From Microbacterium murale (GTDB taxonomy: Bacteria; Actinomycetota; Actinomycetes; Actinomycetales; Microbacteriaceae), in contig NZ_BMCM01000001.1 in NCBI RefSeq assembly GCF_014635185.1, forward strand, positions 806,001-870,000: DNA of 64,000 nt. The letters are read 5' to 3'. The notes beneath the pieces are model-generated. The model did not search any database. It saw only the letters and a program-made list of their open reading frames with translations, and was not told the origin of the DNA. The translations under genes were made by a program, and so were the position numbers. Numbering within the stretch: the stretch's first letter is position 1; the number at the start of each line of letters is the position of its first letter. Below, one piece after another: positions 24,759 to 32,147 of the stretch.

Positions 24759-25502
24759 CTACGCGGCGCTCGATGAGAGACCGGCGACGTAGGCCTTGCC
24801 CGCCTCGGCGATCACCTCGGCGACGACGTCGGGGTTCGAGACCGGAACCGCATGCGAGGCCCCCGCGATCTCCCGGGTTCCCTGCGACCCCGCACGCACG
24901 GCTCCATCGCGGAGCACAGCCGGCGGAATGTTGAGGTCCTGGTCGCCGAACACGTGCCACGACGGAATGCTCTTCCACGCCGGCCGCTGCGTCGACAGCC
25001 CGTCCGAGAGCGCGGCCTCGGTGACAGGACGCTGGGTCGCGCCCATGAGCGCAGCGACATCCTCTGCGACGTCGGCGGCGAACTGGTGGTGGAAGACGTC
25101 CTGACGGATCGCGAACTCGTTGCCCCCGGTGGCGACCGGATAGGCGACGAGCGCTTCCCCCAGCGTGCTTCCCGGTGCGCTGTTCGAGAGCTCGAAGGCG
25201 CTCTGTCCGGTTTCAGGGGCGAATGCGGAGACGAACACGAGTGCGACGACGTCCGCGTTGTCGGCTGCCGCCTCTGTGATGACGAGGCCTCCGTAGGAGT
25301 GCCCCACCAGCACGACGGGGCCTTCGATCGAGGCGATGACGTCACGCACGTAGGCGGCGTCACCGGCGAGGCTGCGCAGCGGATTGGCGACGGCGACGGC
25401 GGTCACTCCGTGCGTCTGCAGTCGCTGGATGACGCCGTTCCACGATGCAGACTCGGCGAACGCGCCGTGGACGAGGACGATGGTGGGCTTCTGGTCGGTC
25501 AT
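24759..25502 (-). CDS. Alpha/beta hydrolase (serine type)
   Basis: This 247-residue protein opens with PTIVLVHGAFAESASWNGVI, the oxyanion HGA motif, and has the nucleophile elbow GHSYGG near residue 80. HVFGDQDLNIP and the terminal GASHAVPVSNPD hold the acid and histidine of the triad. This is the common actinobacterial group of small alpha/beta hydrolases of undefined substrate. The ATG at 25502 is preceded by AGAGAAGAAGATC, a purine-rich ribosome-binding region. It is the middle gene of a hydrolase operon that starts with the esterase at 26515. Confidence 0.86.
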   Translation of the reverse strand: MTDQKPTIVLVHGAFAESASWNGVIQRLQTHGVTAVAVANPLRSLAGDAAYVRDVIASIEGPVVLVGHSYGGLVITEAAADNADVVALVFVSAFAPETGQSAFELSNSAPGSTLGEALVAYPVATGGNEFAIRQDVFHHQFAADVAEDVAALMGATQRPVTEAALSDGLSTQRPAWKSIPSWHVFGDQDLNIPPAVLRDGAVRAGSQGTREIAGASHAVPVSNPDVVAEVIAEAGKAYVAGLSSSAA

Positions 25503-25564
25503 GATCTTCTTCTCTCTGGTTGATGTTGCGGGTATTGCGGGGTGGTGTTCGTTCGTTGTGGGAG

Positions 25565-26515
25565 TCAGGCGTTCGCGAACGCCTTGCGGAGAATGTGGAC
25601 GGCCTGCTCGATCGCGGCGGTGCTGGCAGCGGATCCGCGGAGGGGGTTGAGCATCATGAAGTCGTGGATCGTCGCGTCGTAGCGCGCGAGCGTGGTGCGG
25701 ACTCCCGCCTGGATGAGCTTGCGGCCGTACGCCTCGCCTTCGTCGCGGAGGACGTCGTTCTCGTCGACGATGAGGAACGTCTCCGGCAGGCCCTTGAGCT
25801 CGTCGACGGGTGCGCGCAACGGTGACGCCGTGACATCCTTGCGGGTGTGCTCGTCGGGAAGATAGCTGTCCCAGAACCACGCCATCGCGTCGGCGCGGAG
25901 GTGGAACCCCTCGGCGAACTCCCGATAGCTCTCGGTGTTCTGACCGGCATCCGTCACGGGGTAGTACAGCGACTGATGGATGAAGGCGACGTCACCGCGC
26001 CGCTTCGCGAGGATCGCGACGACCGCGGCCATGTTCCCGCCGACCGAGTCGCCGGCGATGGCGAGCTTCGAGGCGTCCAGCCCCTTCGCCTCGCCCTCGT
26101 TCGTGATCCAGCGGGCGGTCGCGTAAACCTGTTCGATGGCGACCGGATGCTGCGCCTCTGGTGACCGGTCGTACTCGACGAACACAACCGCTGCGTCCGC
26201 TCCCGTTGCGAGATCGCGCACGAGCCGGTCATGTGTGCCGGCATCGCCGAGCACCCAGCCGCCGCCGTGCACGTAGAGGACCACCGGCAGGGGCCGATCC
26301 GCTCCGACCGGCTTGACGATGCGCACCTGCACGTCGCCGACGTCGGCGGCGACGGTGATCCACTCGTCGACGACGTCGGGCTTGTCGATCGGTCCTGCCT
26401 GGACGTCATCCAACAGCTTTCGCGCGCCCTCGACGCCGAGGTCTGTGAGAAACGGAGGCGTGGATGCTGCATCGGCGAACGCCTGAGCGTCCGGCTCGAG
26501 AATGTGGTCGGTCAT
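25565..26515 (-). CDS. Alpha/beta hydrolase, hormone-sensitive-lipase family esterase
   Basis: This 316-residue esterase has YVHGGGWVLGD near residue 85, the HGGGW oxyanion motif of the HSL family, and GDSVGGNMAAV near 160 as nucleophile elbow. IVDENDVLRDEGEAY supplies the acid and ATIHDFMML the histidine. Such enzymes cleave short-chain esters or lactones. Start MTDHILEP at 26515 lies downstream of GAAAGGATC. A candidate ECF41-type promoter is placed about 45 bp upstream, so all three hydrolases may answer to the sigma factor. Confidence 0.88.
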   Translation of the reverse strand: MTDHILEPDAQAFADAASTPPFLTDLGVEGARKLLDDVQAGPIDKPDVVDEWITVAADVGDVQVRIVKPVGADRPLPVVLYVHGGGWVLGDAGTHDRLVRDLATGADAAVVFVEYDRSPEAQHPVAIEQVYATARWITNEGEAKGLDASKLAIAGDSVGGNMAAVVAILAKRRGDVAFIHQSLYYPVTDAGQNTESYREFAEGFHLRADAMAWFWDSYLPDEHTRKDVTASPLRAPVDELKGLPETFLIVDENDVLRDEGEAYGRKLIQAGVRTTLARYDATIHDFMMLNPLRGSAASTAAIEQAVHILRKAFANA

Positions 26516-26554
26516 TTCTGATCCTTTCGTGTGATGGATGGGGTTGCCAGAAGA

Positions 26555-26581
26555 GACCGGGCGACTTCGACGTCTGTGACG
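26555..26581 (-). promoter_or_regulatory. Candidate ECF41-type promoter 4 (hydrolase operon)
   Basis: The minus strand reads CGTCACA (26581-26575), 16 bases, then GGTC (26558-26555), about 40 bp before the esterase start. Confidence 0.62.
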
Positions 26582-26614
26582 AGATCTGCCGTGTGGATTC
26601 CGATGCTCGGGAAT

Positions 26615-26641
26615 TGTCACAACCGCGGAGGCTGACCGGTC
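26615..26641 (+). promoter_or_regulatory. Candidate ECF41-type promoter 5 (NmrA-like 2)
   Basis: TGTCACA at 26615-26621, 16 bases, then GGTC at 26638-26641, about 54 bp before the gene. It is divergent to promoter 4. Confidence 0.7.
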
Positions 26642-26694
26642 AATGGAGTACGGACGGGCGTCCGTGGCGAATCGACATACAAAGGAGCAGCGAC

Positions 26695-27477
26695 ATGAGA
26701 ATCACGGTTATCGGTGGAACAGGTCTGATCGGCACAAGACTCGTTCGAACCCTGCAGTCGACCGGTCATGAGATCTTCGTCGCGTCGCGTGCGACCGGTG
26801 TGAACTCCTACACCGGCGAGGGGCTGGACGATGCGTTGGCCGGCGCCGAGGTCGTCGTCGATGTCTCCAACTCCTCGTACACCGACGAGGAGGCTGCCCG
26901 CGAGTTCTTCTACACCTCCACGATGAATCTGCTCAGCTACGGCGAAGCCGCCGGTGTGCGCCATCACGTCGCGCTCTCAGTCGTCGGCACCGATCGTCTG
27001 GCTCGTGCTGAAGGCGGATACTTCATCGCCAAAGAGCAGCAGGAGCGTCTCATCTCGGCATCACAGCGACCGTTCTCACTCGTGCACGCGACCCAGTTCT
27101 TCGAGTTCATCCGCAACATCACGGATCACGCCGTGCGCAGTGGTGTCGTGCGCGTCGCGGACGTGCTCATCCAACCGATGGCGGCCGATGATGTCGCGAA
27201 TGCCGTCGCTCAGACCGCACTCGGCGAGCCGCTCTACGGCACCGTCGAGTTCGGCGGACCTGAGGTCTTCACGCTCGACGAGTTGGCAGTGCTGGATCTG
27301 CGCTACCGCCACGACGAACGCGAGGTCGTTCCCGACCCGCTGGGCACGTACTTCGGAGCACGACTGACACACCGCGACCTGCTGCCGGAGGCCACAGCCA
27401 CGATCGCGCCTACGCGGTATCACGACTGGCGGGTCCAGAAGCCCGTCAGTGAGCGATCTTCAGCTATTCCTAGATAA
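26695..27477 (+). CDS. NmrA-like NAD(P)-binding oxidoreductase, paralogue 2
   Basis: This 260-residue protein is closely similar to the products at 21333 and 28770. MRITVIGGTGLIGTRLV opens it, followed by RATGVNSYTGEGLDDAL, HHVALSVVGTD, YFIAKEQQERLI and FSLVHATQFFEF. The ATG follows AAAGGAG. It is directly upstream of the truncated ECF41-like sigma gene, so the NmrA-sigma order of the intact locus at 20415-22103 is repeated. The C-terminal tail RVQKPVSERSS is longer than in paralogue 3. Confidence 0.84.
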   Translation: MRITVIGGTGLIGTRLVRTLQSTGHEIFVASRATGVNSYTGEGLDDALAGAEVVVDVSNSSYTDEEAAREFFYTSTMNLLSYGEAAGVRHHVALSVVGTDRLARAEGGYFIAKEQQERLISASQRPFSLVHATQFFEFIRNITDHAVRSGVVRVADVLIQPMAADDVANAVAQTALGEPLYGTVEFGGPEVFTLDELAVLDLRYRHDEREVVPDPLGTYFGARLTHRDLLPEATATIAPTRYHDWRVQKPVSERSSAIPR

Positions 27478-27555
27478 AAGCTTTCTTTTTAAAAGATCAC
27501 GCGCTAATCTGTCGCTCGGTTGCGACGCACGCAACCTTCCCGACTGGAGCGGCTC

Positions 27556-28275
27556 ATGACCCCGTATCCGCAGTACGTCTACTCTTCCGACGACGAGGCG
27601 CTGGACGTGTTCCTGCGACATCGACCGCGGCTGTTCGGCATCGCCTACCGGGTGCTGGGAAGCGCTTTTGAGGCTGAGGATGTCGTGCAGGAGACGTGGA
27701 TCCGATGGCACTTGTGCGATCAGTCGGAGGTACGAGATCCGGGCGCATTCTTGGCGACCACGACCACTCGCCTGGCGATCAACGTACTCGGCAGCGCGCA
27801 CTCCCGCCACGAGACGTACATCGGCCCCTGGCTGCCGACCCCCGTCGACACGTCAGACGATCCGACACTCGGAGCCGAACGGGCCGAAGCCCTGGAGTTC
27901 GCGACACTGCTCCTGATGGAGCGCCTTACTCCTACTGAGCGAGCGGCCTATGTGCTGCGGGAGGCGTTCGCGTACCCGTATCCACGGATCGCAGAGATCA
28001 TCCGCACGACAGAGGTCGCGGCTCGGCAACTCGTCAGCCGCGCACGCAGACACCTGTCGGCTGATGCTCCGCATGTCGCTGATCGAGAAGCGCAGAAGAA
28101 TCTCTTTCGCGCGTTCCTCGACGCGGCCCGGGGAGGCGACGCCACTGCGCTCGAACGACTTCTGTCCGAGGACGCTTGCTTCCCTCGCACCCGATTGAAT
28201 AGCTCTCTACGGTCTGGCCTGCTAGGTTCGAGCCGTGGCAAAGTCAGTCAAACCGCCCGTCGTGGCACTCGATGA
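27556..28275 (+). CDS. ECF41-like sigma factor lacking its C-terminal regulatory domain
   Basis: This 239-residue protein matches the intact sigma factor through residue 207: region 2 (LFGIAYRVLGSAFEAEDVVQ), linker YIGPWLPTP at 88-96, region 4 (LTPTERAAYVLREAF) and the first helix of the NTF2-like domain (FRAFLDAARGGDATALERLL). After SEDA the similarity stops and about 30 unrelated residues follow, running into the start of the MarR gene, so the gene looks like it lost about 90 codons by deletion. The start MTPYPQYV at 27556 follows GGAGCGG. In ECF41 proteins the missing domain controls activity, so this form may be unregulated or inactive. Confidence 0.72.
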   Translation: MTPYPQYVYSSDDEALDVFLRHRPRLFGIAYRVLGSAFEAEDVVQETWIRWHLCDQSEVRDPGAFLATTTTRLAINVLGSAHSRHETYIGPWLPTPVDTSDDPTLGAERAEALEFATLLLMERLTPTERAAYVLREAFAYPYPRIAEIIRTTEVAARQLVSRARRHLSADAPHVADREAQKNLFRAFLDAARGGDATALERLLSEDACFPRTRLNSSLRSGLLGSSRGKVSQTARRGTR

Positions 28276-28687
28276 CATGGTGTGCTTCAACGTGCACTCT
28301 GCTTTCCGTGCAGTGGCATCCGTATACCGACCACTGCTCGAGCCCCTCGGAGTGTCCTACCCGCAGTACCTCGTGCTCGCCGTCCTCTGGGAGAACGACG
28401 ACCTCCCGGTCGGCAAACTCGTCTCGCGGCTGCAGTCCGACTACGGCACGATCACTCCGCTGCTCAAGCGCATGGAGAAGCAGGGACTGATCGTCCGTGC
28501 ACGCAACCTCCAGGATGAGAGATCCGTCCTCGTCAGCCTCACTCCGGATGGCGACGCTCTCCGGGTGCACGGCCCACGGATCTATCAGGCCGTCACCGAG
28601 ACCTTCGGCTTCACGCCCGAGCGCGCAGCAGCTGCTCTCGAGGTATTGCGCTCGATCACGAACAGCGTCTCGCACAACAGCAGATGA
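28235..28687 (+). CDS. MarR-family regulator, OhrR-like
   Basis: This 150-residue winged-helix repressor resembles the peroxide sensor OhrR. Cys 17 in DDMVCFNVHSAFRA is at the place of the reactive cysteine, PLLEPLGVSYPQYLVL follows, and the DNA-binding wing region is ITPLLKRMEKQGLIVRARNLQDERSV written in parts near residues 72-100. The GTG start at 28235 overlaps the 3' end of the truncated sigma gene by 41 bases. Organic peroxide or another oxidant would release it from DNA. The next gene, an NmrA-like oxidoreductase, is a possible target. No ohr gene is nearby. Confidence 0.83.
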   Translation: MAKSVKPPVVALDDMVCFNVHSAFRAVASVYRPLLEPLGVSYPQYLVLAVLWENDDLPVGKLVSRLQSDYGTITPLLKRMEKQGLIVRARNLQDERSVLVSLTPDGDALRVHGPRIYQAVTETFGFTPERAAAALEVLRSITNSVSHNSR

Positions 28688-28694
28688 CACCGCC

Positions 28695-28721
28695 CTGTCA
28701 CACCTGACGACGCCCTCCTGT
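28695..28721 (+). promoter_or_regulatory. Candidate ECF41-type promoter 6 (NmrA-like 3)
   Basis: TGTCACA at 28695-28701, 16 bases, then TGTC at 28718-28721, about 50 bp before the gene. The -10 string differs in one base from the other five sites. Confidence 0.6.
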
Positions 28722-28769
28722 CTTAGCTGGTGGATGCCACACGGCACCCTCCAATCGGAAAGGCATGAA

Positions 28770-29525
28770 ATGGCAAAGATCGTCGTCATCGGAGGCACCG
28801 GCCTCATCGGCTCGAAGGTCGTCGCGAAGTTGACCGAGCACGGCCATGAAGCAGTGGCCGCTTCGCCCAACACGGGAGTCAACTCCCTCACCGGCGAGGG
28901 CCTCGCCGAAGTACTCACCGGCGCGAGCACCGTCGTGGATGTGTCGAATTCGCCGTCGTTCGCACCGGACGATGTGCTCGAGTTCTTCACCACCTCGACC
29001 CGCAACCTGCTCGAGGCCGAGGCCGAGGCAGGCGTCACCCACCACGTCGCTCTCACGATCGTCGGCACGACCCGGCCGCAGAACATCCCGTACTTCGCCG
29101 CGAAGGTCGCGCAGGAGAAGCTCATCCGCGAGTCCGGCATCGCGTACTCACTGGTGCACGCCACGCAGTTCTTCGAGTTCGTCGGCAGCATCGCCGACAT
29201 CTCGACCGACGGCGACATCGTTCGCCTGCCCGGCGCGCTCATCCAACCCATCGCGGCTGAGGATGTCGCCACCGCCGTGGCACGCGCGGCAGCCGGCACG
29301 CCGCTCGGCGACGTCGAGATCGCCGGCCCGGAAGCATTCGGAATGGACGAGTTCGCCCGCCGCGGACTGACCTTCCGCGGCGACCCCCGCACGGTCATCC
29401 GTGACGACGATGCGCCGTACTACGGCGCCAAGATCGAGGAGCGCACTCTCATCCCCGTCGACGGGGCGCAGATCTTCGAGACCACGCTGGAGGAGTGGCT
29501 GCCGCTCAACCCGCCGCGTAAGTAG
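28770..29525 (+). CDS. NmrA-like NAD(P)-binding oxidoreductase, paralogue 3
   Basis: This 251-residue protein opens with MAKIVVIGGTGLIGSKVV and carries TGVNSLTGEGLAEVLTGA, HHVALTIVGTTRPQ, YFAAKVAQEKLI and YSLVHATQFFEFVG, all shared with paralogue 2. The C-terminal part DVEIAGPEAFGMDEFARRGL completes the family fold. It lies about 80 bp after the OhrR-like gene and has its own candidate ECF41-type promoter. Cofactor binding is clear. The substrate is not. Confidence 0.85.
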   Translation: MAKIVVIGGTGLIGSKVVAKLTEHGHEAVAASPNTGVNSLTGEGLAEVLTGASTVVDVSNSPSFAPDDVLEFFTTSTRNLLEAEAEAGVTHHVALTIVGTTRPQNIPYFAAKVAQEKLIRESGIAYSLVHATQFFEFVGSIADISTDGDIVRLPGALIQPIAAEDVATAVARAAAGTPLGDVEIAGPEAFGMDEFARRGLTFRGDPRTVIRDDDAPYYGAKIEERTLIPVDGAQIFETTLEEWLPLNPPRK

Positions 29526-29561
29526 TGAACCGTCCGGTGGGCGCGCTGGTGCATCCCGCGC

Positions 29562-30644
29562 TCACCAGGGGTCTTCCACTCCGACTCCGAGCCACCCGGC
29601 CAGATCAGTGAGTTCGGCGCGCACCATATCCTTCTCTTCTGGCTCGAACGGTGTGAGTTCGTGGACGGTGTTGATGCGCAGCATCCCGCGTTCGTGATCG
29701 ACTTCGGCGTCGAGCAGTCCTGCGAATCGATCCCCCAACAGGATCGGATGCGCGAAGTAGCCGTACCTGCGCTGAGGCTTGGGCTTGAACTGCTCGAGCA
29801 CGTACGTGAAGTCGAACAGCTCGGTCAGTCGCCCGCGGTCGAACAGGAAGCCATCGTACGGGTTGAGGAACGCGACTCGTCCGCCCGGGTCGTCGTCGAG
29901 AGTCGCGAGCGCGACCGGATCCACACGGAACTTCCACCGGCTGCCCTCCACCGCTGCGGGTTCACCGGTCTCCTTGCCGACGCCGTTCCAATGCCAGTGC
30001 GGCTTCGCGATGCCGGCCGCCTGCAGTTGACGTTCTTCGAGCAGTCGTGCGGCCTCGTCGTCGTCGTACTCGGGAAGGTCCTTCGGGTACACCCGCTCGG
30101 CCAGATCCCACACTCGCTGGCGGCCCTCGCGTCGCGCGATGGCGACTTCCCCCTGCCGCATCAAGAACTCCAGCATGTGGATCGCCTGGTTCGGGCCGTA
30201 CCAGCCGTCGGGTGCACGGCGCACCTGCGCGGTATCGGGGATGTCGCTCGCCAACAGCGGACCCTCCGCGCGCAGGCGCGCCAGCACCTCACCGCGGAAC
30301 CTGTCATTCGCCGCGAGCCATTCCCTGGTGCTCTCGCGGGTCGGCCACCGCCGCATCGCCGGCATCATCAGCGGCAGCAGGCTCATCGGCCGGAACGTGC
30401 CATCGAATTCGAACAGCATCCGATCGTCTTCGACCGCCTTGGGCAGCTGGCCCGTCTCGTATCCCCAGCCGATGCGCGACCACAGGATGGTGTGCTCACA
30501 CGGTGCGATCGTCGCGGTCGGGTCGATCTTGATCGCACCGAGACGCTCGGCGACCTCGACGACGTCGCCGGGACGGTCGGCGTCGAGTGCCTGCGCGCGC
30601 ACCACGATGCGCCGCGCCTGCTCTCGCGTCAGCTGATGCGTCAC
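29562..30644 (-). CDS. YcaQ/AlkX-type winged-helix DNA glycosylase
   Basis: This 360-residue protein of the HTH_42 family includes E. coli YcaQ, a glycosylase that unhooks interstrand crosslinks, and Streptomyces AlkZ relatives. Family text includes the DNA-binding block IKIDPTATIAPCEHTILWSR near residue 42, and FDGTFRPMSLLP near 82. YGYFAHPILLGDRFAGLLDA near 300 is the site of the catalytic motif region. The start is GTG 30644, which overlaps the stop of the MFS gene by four bases, so repair enzyme and pump are co-translated. That pairing is usual for self-resistance to a DNA-damaging metabolite, though here it is inference. Confidence 0.83.
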   Translation of the reverse strand: MTHQLTREQARRIVVRAQALDADRPGDVVEVAERLGAIKIDPTATIAPCEHTILWSRIGWGYETGQLPKAVEDDRMLFEFDGTFRPMSLLPLMMPAMRRWPTRESTREWLAANDRFRGEVLARLRAEGPLLASDIPDTAQVRRAPDGWYGPNQAIHMLEFLMRQGEVAIARREGRQRVWDLAERVYPKDLPEYDDDEAARLLEERQLQAAGIAKPHWHWNGVGKETGEPAAVEGSRWKFRVDPVALATLDDDPGGRVAFLNPYDGFLFDRGRLTELFDFTYVLEQFKPKPQRRYGYFAHPILLGDRFAGLLDAEVDHERGMLRINTVHELTPFEPEEKDMVRAELTDLAGWLGVGVEDPW

Positions 30645-32047
30645 GTGTTCCAGGGTAGCCACGGGCGCGGCGCGACCGCGATGAAGACGACGCTCAGCGC
30701 GAGCAACGGGAGAACGCACAACGCGATGATCGAGTAGCCGCGTTCATCGGGGAAGACCGCCCCGGTAGAGGTGGCGATCGCGAGCATGACGCCGGCGAGC
30801 GCGCTGCCGATGCTGAATCCGACGCTGCGGATGACCTGGTTGATCGACAACACGCTAGAGGTCTCCTTCTGCGGCACATCGTCCAGCAGAAGCCTCGGCA
30901 TGATCGCGGAGACCCCGCCGACGCCGAAACCGAGCACCGCCATCGACAGCAGGGTCACGATGAGCGAACCAGGACTCATCGCGAACACCCCCGCCGCAAG
31001 AGCGACGAAAGCGGCGTGGATCACGAATGCCCACCGCGCAGACACCCGGGCGGTCAACCAAGGCGTCAGCCGCCCGGCGAAGAAGCCGAGCACGGAGAAC
31101 GGGATGAGTGCCGCGCCCGCGAGCACACCTGACAGGCCCAGCCCGTATCCGGCATCGGGCGGCGTCTGCACATAGCGAGTGAGCGCCGAGAACAGCAGGT
31201 ACATGCCCGCACCTGAAGTGAGCATCGCCGCGTTCGCGCGCAGGACCGCACCTCGAGCGAACAGCGTGAGGTCGATCAGCGGCCCGGTGGTTCGACGTTC
31301 CACCGCGACCCACCCGGCGAGCGTGAGCATCGCGACGAGGAGGACGGATGCGCCGATCCATGGCACGTCCCAGACGGAACGCTGCGCGATCACGAGGAGG
31401 ATGCCGAGGGTGCCGATCCCGAGCAGCACCGCGCCGGGGATGTCCACTCTGGTGCGCGGCCCCGGCGCGTCTTCTGGGATGCTGCGCCACGCGACGATGA
31501 CGGCAGCGAGCGAGAGCACGAAGCCGACCCAGTATGCGGTGCGCAGCCCGGCGAGCTGATCGATGAGAGCCATGACCGGATACGCGACGCCGATTCCGAT
31601 GGTGGAGGCGACGGAGACCGTGGCTATCGTGGTCTGCGCCCGCTCGGCGTGCAGGTGCTCTCGAGCCACGCTCATCAGCAGGGCGACGACGCCGAGTCCG
31701 AGTCCCTGCAGCGCGCGACCGATCAGCAGTACCGCGAACGGCAGCGGAATCGCAGTGAGCAGCCCGCCCACGGCGACCAGGCCGAGGGTGATGAGGATCG
31801 TGGCGCGCCGTTGCGGGCCGGAGCCGAGCCGTCCGAGCACCGGCGCAGCGATAGCGCCGGCGAACAGGGTGATGGTCAACGTCCACTGAGCGCCGTCCAA
31901 CGGCACATCGAGATCGAGCGCGACGGCGGTGATCAGCGGGGCACCGACGCCTCCGATCACCGCCCCGAGGAACGCGACGGTCACGACAGCGGGGCCCAGG
32001 CCGCGGTTCGGCCGGTTCGATCTCAGCTGATGCGTCACGACTTCCAC
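30641..32047 (-). CDS. MFS drug-efflux-type transporter (DHA2-like)
   Basis: This 468-residue protein has about fourteen hydrophobic segments. Early text AVIGGVGAPLITAVALDLDV and LIGRALQGLGLGVVALLMS match the motif-C and GRxxQG region of 14-helix DHA2 exporters. The second half ends in PRPWLPWNT. Its stop overlaps the GTG of the glycosylase gene. The first coding bases (VTHQL) recur at the start of the glycosylase, which may be coincidence. Divergent from the sulfite-oxidase-like gene across 100 bp. Confidence 0.85.
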   Translation of the reverse strand: MEVVTHQLRSNRPNRGLGPAVVTVAFLGAVIGGVGAPLITAVALDLDVPLDGAQWTLTITLFAGAIAAPVLGRLGSGPQRRATILITLGLVAVGGLLTAIPLPFAVLLIGRALQGLGLGVVALLMSVAREHLHAERAQTTIATVSVASTIGIGVAYPVMALIDQLAGLRTAYWVGFVLSLAAVIVAWRSIPEDAPGPRTRVDIPGAVLLGIGTLGILLVIAQRSVWDVPWIGASVLLVAMLTLAGWVAVERRTTGPLIDLTLFARGAVLRANAAMLTSGAGMYLLFSALTRYVQTPPDAGYGLGLSGVLAGAALIPFSVLGFFAGRLTPWLTARVSARWAFVIHAAFVALAAGVFAMSPGSLIVTLLSMAVLGFGVGGVSAIMPRLLLDDVPQKETSSVLSINQVIRSVGFSIGSALAGVMLAIATSTGAVFPDERGYSIIALCVLPLLALSVVFIAVAPRPWLPWNT

Positions 32048-32147
32048 GATATCCAGCCGTGCTCCCCGCCCATCTGCGTTAGTGTCTCGGCTAGACGAAG
32101 CTGCTCTGCTCCGGGCGGGTGGGGCTTCTGAGCGAGGGGACGATCTG

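Noticed and set aside
30620-32047. Shared VTHQL start of the MFS and glycosylase genes as a duplicated regulatory site
   Set aside because: Only about 15 bases agree, which can arise by chance; no wider repeat surrounds them.
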